From the NCBI RefSeq assembly GCF_001447995.1, contig NZ_LDPE01000002.1, positions 682,001-746,000 on the forward strand: 64,000 nucleotides of DNA, in the 5' to 3' direction. This DNA is from Maribacter dokdonensis DSW-8 (GTDB taxonomy: Bacteria; Bacteroidota; Bacteroidia; Flavobacteriales; Flavobacteriaceae). The notes under the pieces are model-generated. The model had not been told where the DNA came from and did not search any database. It worked only from the letters and a program-made list of their open reading frames with translations. Of this stretch, positions 51,291-59,738 are shown in pieces. Numbering within the stretch: the first letter of the stretch is position 1; every line of letters begins with the position of its first letter. The translations under genes and the position numbers were made by a program.

Positions 51291-51761
51291 TTAAATAGTG
51301 ATTTGTCTGTCGATCTGTTGTGCCAATGAAATAAAGGTTTCTGTTCTTGAAACTCCCTCTATTGCTTGAATTTCTTTGTTTAACACTTGCATTAAATGTT
51401 CGTTGTCACGACAAAGTACTTTGATAAGAATAGACCAGTTTCCAGTAGTATAATGGCACTCTAGCACTTCGGGTATTTTTTCAAGTTGTTTTACTGCCAT
51501 TGGGTTGCTCATAGCTTTATCTAAATAAATGCCAATATATGCCATGGTAGTATAACCCAATGATTTGGGATTGACAATAAATTTAGAACCTGATAAAAGC
51601 CCAGATGCTTCTAGTTTTCTTAGTCGCTGATGTATAGCCGCCCCAGATATACCAATACTTCTAGCAATTTCTAGTACTGGTTTACGAGCGTCTTCCATTA
51701 GAAATCGTAAGATTTTTTTGTCAATTCCGTCAATTTTAGCCAAAGAAGTAGATGTTTTCAT
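51291..51761 (-). CDS. Lrp/AsnC-family transcriptional regulator
   Basis: This 156-residue protein has an N-terminal winged helix-turn-helix (KKILRFLMEDARKPVLEIARSIGISGAAIHQRLRKLEASGLL) and a C-terminal RAM ligand-binding domain (about 75-150). Lrp-type proteins sense amino acids. The gene lies next to a saccharopine-dehydrogenase-like gene on the same strand, so lysine or a branched-chain amino acid may be its signal. A 16-base inverted repeat lies just upstream of its start. Confidence 0.93.
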   Translation of the reverse strand: MKTSTSLAKIDGIDKKILRFLMEDARKPVLEIARSIGISGAAIHQRLRKLEASGLLSGSKFIVNPKSLGYTTMAYIGIYLDKAMSNPMAVKQLEKIPEVLECHYTTGNWSILIKVLCRDNEHLMQVLNKEIQAIEGVSRTETFISLAQQIDRQITI

Positions 51762-51781
51762 GTAACGTTAAATCAATAACC

Positions 51782-51797
51782 CCAATCCATAGATTGG
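51782..51797. promoter_or_regulatory. Inverted repeat before the lrp-type gene
   Basis: CCAATC-CATA-GATTGG is a perfect 6-bp inverted repeat 20 bases upstream of the start codon. It could be the binding site for the Lrp-type protein itself (autoregulation), or an mRNA hairpin near the ribosome binding region. Confidence 0.45.
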
Positions 51798-51914
51798 AGG
51801 TGAGCTTATGAATATGTTTATTATTTCAAGGAAAGCCTTAAAGAAATTGCATCTTCAATAAGGAATCAAAACATAAATGTACTTATTTGGTTTCAGAATG
51901 ATAGTTAAAATACC

Positions 51915-53288
51915 TTATGTAATTACAGAATTGGGGTTGTACCCTAAATAAGGTACCTCATACTCCTTGAAATTTACACCATAAGTTTCCAGTTCCTTCA
52001 ATATGGGTTCATAAACCTCTTTAGAAATGGGTATTTGAACTCCCGGTGTTGTTATTTCGCCATTAAGTATTTTTAATGCTGCCATGGCTACGGGTAAACC
52101 AACTGTTTTTGCCATTGCGGTAAAGGTTTGGTTCTCACCTGTTACCACCAATTTAGAATCAATTTGTTTTTTTTCTCCATCTAATTCATAACCAAATTTA
52201 TGGTACATAACTATCATATCTTTTTCTTCGGCTTTAAGTGTCCAGCTATCTTCAAGAATTTTTTGAAGTGCTTGAGCTGGGGTGGCGTTTGGTATACCTA
52301 GTACTTTAGTTTGATCAAATATGTTGAGTTCAAGTAATTTATCCCATCTAATATCATCTTGGTCAAGTTTTAAGTAATGTCTTAGTTTAAGTTCTACGGA
52401 ATCTGTAGGAGAATAGGGAAGAAATAGGTTAATGAATTCCCTGTAACTCATGTTTTCTGAGTTCTCAATGGAGTAAGTGTCATCTGTAACCCCTAATTGT
52501 ATAAACATGTTCCATGCTTTGGAAAACCCTACACGGCGCATGGTACCTCTATATATGGTTAGGGCGTCTTGTAATTGGTAAGCTTCTCTATAGTTCAGTG
52601 AATCACGGTTGGCGTAACCTTCAAATCTTCCGTAACCTTCAATTTCAAAAAATTCTGTTCTTCTAAAAAGTCTGTGGTAGGGTATGTATTTATAGGTGCC
52701 TTCCTGTAAAAACTTAGCGGTGCCACCTTGTCCTGCGAGCACTACATTTCTTGGGTTCCAAGTAAATTTATAGTTCCATAGGTTGTTATCATGTTCAGGG
52801 GCAACAAGACCGCCACAAAAAGATTCAAACAGTATAATTTTGCCTCCTTTTTCACGAATATGGTCTATAACTTGCATGGCACTCATATGGTCAACCCCTG
52901 GATCTAAACCTATTTCGTTCATAAAAACCAATCCGTTTTCCTTTACCTTATCATTTAAGGCCAATAATAGAGGGCTAACGTAAGATGCTGTGACCAAATG
53001 CTTCTTCAGTTGAACACAATCTTCTGCAACCTTAATGTGAAAATGGGCAGGTAGCATAGAAATAACCAAGTCAGAAGCTGCAATAGAATCCTTTCGCTCC
53101 GTGTCATTAAAAATATCTAAACCAATAACGGTACAATGGCTATGATTGGCAATAGATGTTGGTATGGCAGCGGGATTTATATCGCCAATAGTAATATGTA
53201 GATTTTCTGTGGTTGCTTTGCCTAATAGGTAATCTAATAAATAGGAGGTAGATTTACCTGCGCCTATAACAAGAATTTTTCGCATCAT
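51915..53288 (-). CDS. Saccharopine dehydrogenase-family protein
   Basis: This 457-residue enzyme has an N-terminal Rossmann domain with IGAGKSTSYLLDYL, followed by a middle domain with CGGLVAPEHDNNLWNYKFTWNPRNVVLAGQGGTA and a C-terminal catalytic domain. It belongs to the NAD(P)-dependent saccharopine reductase/dehydrogenase family. It may act in lysine degradation or in making related amino acids; the substrate cannot be fixed from the sequence. It precedes the Lrp gene on the minus strand (153 bases between) and is divergent from the DUF423 gene. Confidence 0.9.
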   Translation of the reverse strand: MMRKILVIGAGKSTSYLLDYLLGKATTENLHITIGDINPAAIPTSIANHSHCTVIGLDIFNDTERKDSIAASDLVISMLPAHFHIKVAEDCVQLKKHLVTASYVSPLLLALNDKVKENGLVFMNEIGLDPGVDHMSAMQVIDHIREKGGKIILFESFCGGLVAPEHDNNLWNYKFTWNPRNVVLAGQGGTAKFLQEGTYKYIPYHRLFRRTEFFEIEGYGRFEGYANRDSLNYREAYQLQDALTIYRGTMRRVGFSKAWNMFIQLGVTDDTYSIENSENMSYREFINLFLPYSPTDSVELKLRHYLKLDQDDIRWDKLLELNIFDQTKVLGIPNATPAQALQKILEDSWTLKAEEKDMIVMYHKFGYELDGEKKQIDSKLVVTGENQTFTAMAKTVGLPVAMAALKILNGEITTPGVQIPISKEVYEPILKELETYGVNFKEYEVPYLGYNPNSVIT

Positions 53289-53369
53289 ACGATTTCAGTA
53301 TTTTTGATTGGTAAGGATTTACTAAGGTATCAAATTGTTACATTTATAAAAAAAGTTATAGTTAAAGTT

Positions 53370-53762
53370 ATGAAAAAAACAATTTTAACAACTGCATGCG
53401 TATTTGGAATGCTGGCGGTGGTGTTTGGAGCTTTTGGTGCACATGGGTTGAAGAAATTGGTAGATACCCAAGCAGTAACGACGTTTGAAACCGGGGTGCG
53501 GTATCAAATGTATCATGCTTTTTTCTTATTTGCGCTTGGTCTGTTGCCAAAAGAATTTCTAAAGTCAGAAAAAACAATTTATATATGCACGGTTATAGGA
53601 GTGCTATTGTTTTCATTCTCCATATACCTGTTGTCTTTGAATTCGCTATTTAGTATTGACCTCAAGGTAATTGGACCACTAACACCGATCGGAGGACTTT
53701 TCTTGATAGCGGCATGGTTGATCTTGGGTTATAATATAGTAAGGTCTAAAATTGTGAAATAG
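53370..53762 (+). CDS. DUF423 membrane protein
   Basis: This protein has 130 residues when started at ATG 53370 (MKKTILTTACVFGM). An upstream in-frame TTG at 53304 would add 22 residues unlike the family. It has four membrane helices and the VFGAFGAHGLKK segment typical of DUF423. The function is not known. It lies alone between the saccharopine dehydrogenase-like gene and the SLC13 transporter gene. Confidence 0.85.
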   Translation: MKKTILTTACVFGMLAVVFGAFGAHGLKKLVDTQAVTTFETGVRYQMYHAFFLFALGLLPKEFLKSEKTIYICTVIGVLLFSFSIYLLSLNSLFSIDLKVIGPLTPIGGLFLIAAWLILGYNIVRSKIVK

Positions 53763-53824
53763 CCGGCTAAATAGCCCTAGTTAGTTCTTAAATAACGTAT
53801 TTTCAACCCGTTAATGGTGCTTTT

Positions 53825-55291
53825 ATGAGTAAAACTAAATTATTGGGTCTGGTTTTGGGTCCTGTTTCCTTTATACTTATTCTGTTCTTTTTTCGTCCCG
53901 AAGGTTTGTCCGTACAGGCAAATGCCGTATTGGCATCTACCATTTGGATAGCTATTTGGTGGATAACCGAAGCAATTCCTATTGCGGTAACTGCATTGCT
54001 GCCCTTGGTGTTGTTTCCGTTATCAGGTGGCTTGGATCTATCGTCAACATCTGGCGCGTTTGGTCATAAGTATGTCTTTTTATATATGGGGGGCTTTATA
54101 ATCGCCATTGCAATAGAAAAATGGAATCTACATAGAAGAATAGCGCTGAATATTATCAAATTAATAGGTTCTGATATTAGAAAGATAATTTTAGGTTTTA
54201 TGATGGCAACTGCATTTTTGTCCATGTGGATCTCCAATACGGCTACGGCAGTGATGATGTTGCCCATTGGCTTGGCTATAATTAAACAATTACAGGATAA
54301 CCCAGATACCGTAGAAGATGAAAACCAGACCTTTGGTAAGGCATTGATGCTGGCAATAGCCTACAGTGCATCTATTGGTGGTGTTGCAACCTTAATAGGT
54401 ACTCCGCCCAATTTAGTGTTGGCAGGGGTGATATTGGATACCTATGGTTATGAAATAACGTTTATGCAATGGTTTGCTTTTGGTTTGCCTATTTCCATTA
54501 TCCTAATTTTTATCTGTTGGAAATACTTGACCAAATATGCCTTTAGCTTTAAACAAAAGTCTTTTCCGGGCGGGAAACAAGAAATACAACGCTTATTGTC
54601 AAGTCTTGGCAGAATAACTTATGAAGAAAAGGTCGTTGCCTTGGTATTTGCCTTGACCGCATTCTGTTGGATTACACGGTCAGTTTTATTACAAAAACTG
54701 CTACCAGCGCTTGATGATACCATAATAGCCATATTTTTTGCTATTGTGTTGTTTTTAATTCCTTCAAAGAAAAAAGGTGAGCAAGTGATCAACTGGGAAG
54801 AGGCAGTAAAAATGCCTTGGGGAATTATTCTACTTTTTGGAGGCGGTATGGCTTTGGCCAAAGGTTTTGAATCTAGTGGACTTGCCGAGTGGATAGGTAG
54901 TCAAATGACAACTTTATCGGGTCTACCAATACTTATACTCATATTGGTATTGATAGCTTCGGTCAATTTTTTAACCGAGATAACCTCTAACTTGGCTACG
55001 ACCGCAATGTTACTGCCGGTATTGGCGCCAATGGCCTTGACCATAGATGTGCACCCTTTTGTGTTAATGGTAGGGGCGGCGGTTGCGGCATCATGTGCTT
55101 TTATGTTGCCGGTTGCCACACCACCCAATGCCGTAGTCTTTGGTTCTGGTTACCTGCGAATTCCGGATATGGTAGGTAAGGGTTTATTTATGAATATAAT
55201 TTCTATTTTTATATTGACCTTTTTTGTATATTTTATTCTCCCAGAATTATGGGATATCTCAATAAATAGTTTCCCCCAGAAATTTAAATAA
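53825..55291 (+). CDS. DASS/SLC13-family anion transporter
   Basis: This 488-residue inner-membrane protein has about eleven helices and the two sodium-binding SNT-type motifs (SNTATAVMMLP, about 137-147, and TSNLATTAMLLP near residue 390) of the divalent anion/sodium symporter family. Members take up dicarboxylates, citrate or sulfate. The gene stops at the base before the glycerate kinase ATG, so the two are expressed together and the substrate may be glycerate or a related acid. This is inference from context. Confidence 0.9.
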   Translation: MSKTKLLGLVLGPVSFILILFFFRPEGLSVQANAVLASTIWIAIWWITEAIPIAVTALLPLVLFPLSGGLDLSSTSGAFGHKYVFLYMGGFIIAIAIEKWNLHRRIALNIIKLIGSDIRKIILGFMMATAFLSMWISNTATAVMMLPIGLAIIKQLQDNPDTVEDENQTFGKALMLAIAYSASIGGVATLIGTPPNLVLAGVILDTYGYEITFMQWFAFGLPISIILIFICWKYLTKYAFSFKQKSFPGGKQEIQRLLSSLGRITYEEKVVALVFALTAFCWITRSVLLQKLLPALDDTIIAIFFAIVLFLIPSKKKGEQVINWEEAVKMPWGIILLFGGGMALAKGFESSGLAEWIGSQMTTLSGLPILILILVLIASVNFLTEITSNLATTAMLLPVLAPMALTIDVHPFVLMVGAAVAASCAFMLPVATPPNAVVFGSGYLRIPDMVGKGLFMNIISIFILTFFVYFILPELWDISINSFPQKFK

Positions 55292-56413
55292 ATGAAACTA
55301 TTACTAATTCCAGATAAATTTGAAGGCTCTCTAACGAGTGAAGCTTTTGCAGAAGCATTTGTTTCCGGTATGAAAAAATTAGGGAAGCCTTTTAGTACCC
55401 AGTATATTAAGGCAACCGATGGTGGAGAAGGGTTTTTAAATACCGTGGCAAAATATAGGCCATGTATTTCTGTTGATGTAATCAGTGAAAACCCAAAAGG
55501 TGAGCCAATACGATCGTACTACCTATATAATAAGCAGAGTAATTCCGCATATATAGAATTGGCAAATACTTCTGGTCTGCAATTGTTGTCCTATGATGAG
55601 CGAAACCCAATGCTTACTAGTACTTATGGAACAGGATTACAAATAAAAGATGCTATAGAGAAAGGTATTAAACATATTTATATAGGTCTTGGCGCAAGTG
55701 CTACCAATGATGGTGGAATTGGGATAGCCAGTGCTCTTGGATATGATTTTTTAGATGATAAGGGAGAAGTGCTAATGCCTTTGGGGTCAAGTTTGCAATT
55801 AATTAAATCCATAGATGAATCTAGAGTTATAGCACAATTGAAAGATGTAGACATTTTTATGGTTCATGATGTTGCTAATCCATTATTTGGTAAAGACGGT
55901 GCAGCTTTTGTTTATGCAAAATATAAAGGGGCAAGCGAAAATTCTATAATGGAATTGAATAAGGGTTTAATAAGGCTGAACAAAGTAGTTTCAGAAAAAT
56001 ATAAAGTATTTTATAATGATTTGCCGGGTGCAGGGGCTGCGGGTGGAGCAGCTTTTGGGTTGAAAACGTTTTTAAGTGCCAAAGGTTTGGGAGCCATGGA
56101 CTTTAGTGTTGAATTATCTGGATTAAAACAACTGTTGAATCAAGAAAAATTTGATTATATCATAACTGGCGAAGGTAAAATAGATGAGCAAAACCTGAAC
56201 AGTAAATTATTACAAGGAGTAATTAAACTTGGTAAAAATTATAAAATTCCGGTAATCACAATTTGTGGATCACTACAAATATCAAAAGATGCTTTAAAGG
56301 GTAAAGGTGTTTTTGATGTATTGGAAATACAAGATACCAGTAAGGATCTTGATTATAATATGAAGAATGCCGCCCAACTTTTATCTGCTAAAACTGCAGA
56401 ATATTTCATCTAA
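55292..56413 (+). CDS. Glycerate 2-kinase (GarK/GlxK type)
   Basis: This 373-residue enzyme starts MKLLLIPDKFEGSLTSEAFAEAF, the family's N-terminal signature, and has the TDGGEGFL, GASATNDGGIG and ITGEGKIDEQ segments of glycerate kinase type 1. It phosphorylates glycerate with ATP to glycerate 2-phosphate, which enters glycolysis and gluconeogenesis. It follows the SLC13 gene without a gap. pckA, another gluconeogenic gene, comes next after a 252-base gap. Confidence 0.93.
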   Translation: MKLLLIPDKFEGSLTSEAFAEAFVSGMKKLGKPFSTQYIKATDGGEGFLNTVAKYRPCISVDVISENPKGEPIRSYYLYNKQSNSAYIELANTSGLQLLSYDERNPMLTSTYGTGLQIKDAIEKGIKHIYIGLGASATNDGGIGIASALGYDFLDDKGEVLMPLGSSLQLIKSIDESRVIAQLKDVDIFMVHDVANPLFGKDGAAFVYAKYKGASENSIMELNKGLIRLNKVVSEKYKVFYNDLPGAGAAGGAAFGLKTFLSAKGLGAMDFSVELSGLKQLLNQEKFDYIITGEGKIDEQNLNSKLLQGVIKLGKNYKIPVITICGSLQISKDALKGKGVFDVLEIQDTSKDLDYNMKNAAQLLSAKTAEYFI

Positions 56414-56603
56414 AAATTAGTAAAAAAAAGTCGTTTTTTTATTTATTTCTTAAAATTTTAAGGTGTAAATAACAATAATGCAATTATAATACGTTATTGC
56501 TTTATAATGTGTATTGAAAAATATAAAGTGCCTGCGAATAATTTTCCTTTTTACTCAATCTTTAATTGAATTCGTATTTCTTCGTGAAAAGGTGCTAATT
56601 GGA

Positions 56604-56618
56604 CTCTGAAAATCAGAG
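56604..56618. promoter_or_regulatory. Short inverted repeat in the pckA upstream region
   Basis: CTCTGA-AAA-TCAGAG is a perfect 6-bp inverted repeat, about 50 bases before the pckA start. It might be an operator for carbon-source control of pckA. Confidence 0.35.
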
Positions 56619-56665
56619 GTTCAGCTTTTATTTTTTTAGTTTTACACGAACAAATTTTCTAAAGC

Positions 56666-58282
56666 ATGAAAAGCTCAATGACAAATGCGAATACCATATC
56701 CCTAAAAAATTATGGGATTACACACGCCAATTTTCATTATCAAGAAACCCCTGAACAGCTTCAAAAAGCAACTCTGGAAATGGACATGGGAGTTGAAACC
56801 AGTAACGGAACACTTGCGGTCAAAACCGGTGAATTTACAGGCAGATCTCCTTTGGATAGATTTATAGTTAAAGATGATATCACAAAAGATAAGGTCTGGT
56901 GGGGTAATATCAATATTGCATTTGAAAAAGAAAAATTTGATGCACTATATACTAAGGTAATAGACTATTTAAACGAAAAAGAACTTTTTGTTAGAGATAG
57001 TTATGCTTGTGCAGATGAAGATTATAAACTGAATATAAGGGTCATTAATGAGTATCCTTGGTCTAATATGTTTGCGTATAATATGTTTTTACGACCTACC
57101 GATGCGGAATTGGAAGATTTTACTCCGGAATGGACGGTAATTAATGCACCTGGTTTTATGGCAGATCCTGCTGTTGATGGTACAAGACAACATAACTTTG
57201 CTATTTTAAATTTCACCGATAAAATTGCTTTGATCGGTGGTACAGGTTATACGGGTGAGATTAAGAAAGGAATTTTCTCTGCATTGAACTTTATTTTACC
57301 GGTATATAAAGAAACATTGCCAATGCATTGCTCGTCAAATGTTGGTGAGGATGGTGATACAGCTATCTTTTTTGGACTATCAGGCACGGGTAAAACAACC
57401 TTGTCAACTGATCCCAATAGAAAACTAATAGGTGATGATGAACACGGTTGGACCAGTAGAAATACCGTTTTTAATTTTGAAGGCGGTTGTTATGCCAAGG
57501 TCATTAACTTGTCTGAAGAGCAAGAGCCAGAAATTTATGGTGCCATTAAGCCAGGGGCAATTCTGGAAAATGTGGTTTTAGATGATAAGGGTAATGTTGA
57601 TTTTTCAGATACTTCAATTACTCAAAATACAAGGGTGAGTTATCCAATTCATCATATTGATAATATTCAGCAGCCATCAATTGGTAAGAATGTGAAGAAT
57701 ATTTTCTTTTTGACCGCTGATGCTTTTGGTGTGCTACCTCCAATATCTAAATTAACTCCTAGTCAAGCTGCATACCACTTTATTTCTGGTTATACAGCAA
57801 AGGTGGCAGGTACAGAAGCTGGTGTTGTAGAGCCGGTACCATCATTTTCTGCATGTTTTGGAGCTCCGTTTATGCCTTTGCACCCAACTAAGTATGCAGA
57901 AATGCTAAGTAAGAAAATGAAAGAGTCTGGTGTAGATGTATGGCTTGTAAATACGGGTTGGACAGGTGGTCCTTATGGAGTGGGAACTCGAATGAAATTA
58001 AAGTATACAAGAGCAATGATCTCAGCTGCCTTAAGTGGAGAGTTAGGTCTTTATTCTTATGATAAATACCATATACATTCAGTATTCGGTGTTGCGCAGC
58101 CAAGGGAGTGTCCTGGGGTACCAACATCGGTTTTGAGTCCTAGAGCTACTTGGAACGATGATGAAAAATATTACACCACTGCGTTTAAGTTGACAAATGC
58201 TTTTAGGGAAAACTTTAAAAAGTTTGAAAGCTATGCCAGTGAAGAAATTAGAAGGGGCGGACCACAACGGTACGCGTTTTAG
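56666..58282 (+). CDS. pckA: Phosphoenolpyruvate carboxykinase (ATP)
   Basis: This 538-residue enzyme converts oxaloacetate and ATP into phosphoenolpyruvate, ADP and CO2 in gluconeogenesis. It has the GEFTGRSPLDRF segment, the P-loop GLSGTGKT at 237-244, the metal-binding GDDEHGW and the LVNTGWTGGPYGVG segment. Length and order are as expected for the ATP-dependent type. The gene is alone between its terminator and a 252-base upstream region, which holds a small inverted repeat. Confidence 0.98.
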   Translation: MKSSMTNANTISLKNYGITHANFHYQETPEQLQKATLEMDMGVETSNGTLAVKTGEFTGRSPLDRFIVKDDITKDKVWWGNINIAFEKEKFDALYTKVIDYLNEKELFVRDSYACADEDYKLNIRVINEYPWSNMFAYNMFLRPTDAELEDFTPEWTVINAPGFMADPAVDGTRQHNFAILNFTDKIALIGGTGYTGEIKKGIFSALNFILPVYKETLPMHCSSNVGEDGDTAIFFGLSGTGKTTLSTDPNRKLIGDDEHGWTSRNTVFNFEGGCYAKVINLSEEQEPEIYGAIKPGAILENVVLDDKGNVDFSDTSITQNTRVSYPIHHIDNIQQPSIGKNVKNIFFLTADAFGVLPPISKLTPSQAAYHFISGYTAKVAGTEAGVVEPVPSFSACFGAPFMPLHPTKYAEMLSKKMKESGVDVWLVNTGWTGGPYGVGTRMKLKYTRAMISAALSGELGLYSYDKYHIHSVFGVAQPRECPGVPTSVLSPRATWNDDEKYYTTAFKLTNAFRENFKKFESYASEEIRRGGPQRYAF

Positions 58283-58287
58283 GACAT

Positions 58288-58318
58288 AAAAAAAGCCTTG
58301 CATTGCAAGGCTTTTTTT
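58288..58318. terminator. Bidirectional terminator between pckA and the hemD-like gene
   Basis: A 15-bp stem (A7-GCCTTGCA and its complement) around a single T gives a nearly perfect palindrome with A-runs and T-runs on both sides. Confidence 0.93.
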
Positions 58319-58332
58319 ATGTATGTAGTTCG

Positions 58333-59076
58333 TTATTTGTTAACGCTCATAATATATTTCTGTAACGCCATAGTCATAGATGGTGTTTCTGGCGTTGGGG
58401 CTTTAATATCTATTCTTAACCCTGCGTCTGTTGCAGCATCTACGGTAGAATTTCCAAATACGGCTATTCTAGTATTTTTCTGGTCAAAATCTGGAAAGTT
58501 CTGTAGTAAAGATTCAATACCGGACGGACTAAAGAAAACTAAAATGTCATAATAAACATTTCTTAAATCGGACAAGTCGCTTATAACGGTTTTGTAAAAA
58601 ATTGCTCTTTTCCAATTGATGCCTAAAGATTCTAATGTTTCGGGCACATCTGGCTTTAATACATCAGAAGAAGGAAGTAAGAATTTTTCATCTTTGTACT
58701 TCTTGATCAATGGTACCAAATCGGCAAATAATCTTTTTCCAACGTATATTTTACGTTTTCTATAGACCACGTACTTTTGAAGGTAATAGGCAACCGCTTC
58801 AGATTGGCAGAAGTATTTCATTGAATCTGGCACTTTAAAGCGCATTTCATCCGCAATTCTAAAGAAATGATCTACTGCATTTCTACTGGTTAAGATAATC
58901 GCGGTAAAATCGTTCAGATCTATCTTTTGCTGGCGAACTGTTTTTGCGTCAACTCCTTCTACATGAATGAACGGTCTAAAATCAACCTTTACTTTCTCTT
59001 TGTCGATAAGCTTGGAATAGGGGGAGTTTTCCATTTTTGGCTCAGGTTGAGAGACCAAAATCGTTTTTACTTTCAT
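58333..59076 (-). CDS. Uroporphyrinogen-III synthase-like protein
   Basis: This protein has 247 residues when started at ATG 59076 (MKVKTILVSQPEP); the longer frame to 59205 runs into the upstream DUF4271 gene and is not needed. It has the two-domain HemD pattern: TSRNAVDHFFRIAD (about 75-88), then FFSPSGIESLLQNF and AVFGNSTVDAATDAG. HemD closes hydroxymethylbilane to uroporphyrinogen III in heme synthesis. In Flavobacteriia this protein is encoded next to DUF4271, which fits here. It may be a genuine or a divergent HemD. Confidence 0.85.
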   Translation of the reverse strand: MKVKTILVSQPEPKMENSPYSKLIDKEKVKVDFRPFIHVEGVDAKTVRQQKIDLNDFTAIILTSRNAVDHFFRIADEMRFKVPDSMKYFCQSEAVAYYLQKYVVYRKRKIYVGKRLFADLVPLIKKYKDEKFLLPSSDVLKPDVPETLESLGINWKRAIFYKTVISDLSDLRNVYYDILVFFSPSGIESLLQNFPDFDQKNTRIAVFGNSTVDAATDAGLRIDIKAPTPETPSMTMALQKYIMSVNK

Positions 59077-59084
59077 ATGCTGCA

Positions 59085-59738
59085 CTATTTTAGAAAGCTT
59101 CCCATAATAACTAAGGGTGCAATTTCGAGTGCGCAAAGGTACAAAATAAAATAGAAAAAATAGCTGCTTATAAATTTTTGATAGTTGTTCAGAACTGTTA
59201 TCCAACCAATTATATTGATAACTAAAAATAAAATTAAAGCTATGATTATGATAATTTTTGAGTCTATAAAAACATAAGCTAAAAATACGTTGGCTATAAA
59301 CAGAATAATTCCGGAATAATTTAAGTAAGTTAATTTCTTAAATATCAGCTCGTTAAACGTATTGTATGAATTAAAAATGAATCCGTTAAAAAGCTGAGCC
59401 ATGGTTTTTGCACCAATAAATAAGAAAACCCCTGCAAGTAGTAAAGGAAAAATATATGGGTTTTTTGCTTCGGTAGGATTAAAATAAGAACGCCAAATAA
59501 AAAAAATAAAAAGTGTAGAATTGATAACTTGAAACACGCTCATTAGAAAATGAAACCAATTAAACAGTTTTTCTTTCTTGGTGTACATGCTAATGTACTT
59601 GTTGTTGAACGGTAGTATTATAAAATTTAAAAAACGTGGATAATAGATGCTTTTTGCAATTATAGGGAACAAGAGACTAGCCATAAGGGTTATGGTAATC
59701 CAATCGGTTTGTCCAAATGTTCTTGCAATGGGTTCCAT
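59085..59738 (-). CDS. DUF4271 membrane protein
   Basis: This 217-residue protein has five to six hydrophobic segments and the DUF4271 pattern. It overlaps the upstream GT39 gene by one base and ends eight bases before the HemD-like gene, so three genes form an operon on the minus strand. DUF4271 is found with uroporphyrinogen-III synthase in many Bacteroidota; a link to heme or to a membrane process is possible. No function is known. Confidence 0.83.
   Translation of the reverse strand: MEPIARTFGQTDWITITLMASLLFPIIAKSIYYPRFLNFIILPFNNKYISMYTKKEKLFNWFHFLMSVFQVINSTLFIFFIWRSYFNPTEAKNPYIFPLLLAGVFLFIGAKTMAQLFNGFIFNSYNTFNELIFKKLTYLNYSGIILFIANVFLAYVFIDSKIIIIIALILFLVINIIGWITVLNNYQKFISSYFFYFILYLCALEIAPLVIMGSFLK

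Noticed and set aside
59077..59205. N-terminal 43-residue extension of the HemD-like protein
   Set aside because: It overlaps the DUF4271 gene in another frame and has no HemD-like sequence; the ATG at 59076 gives a normal length.
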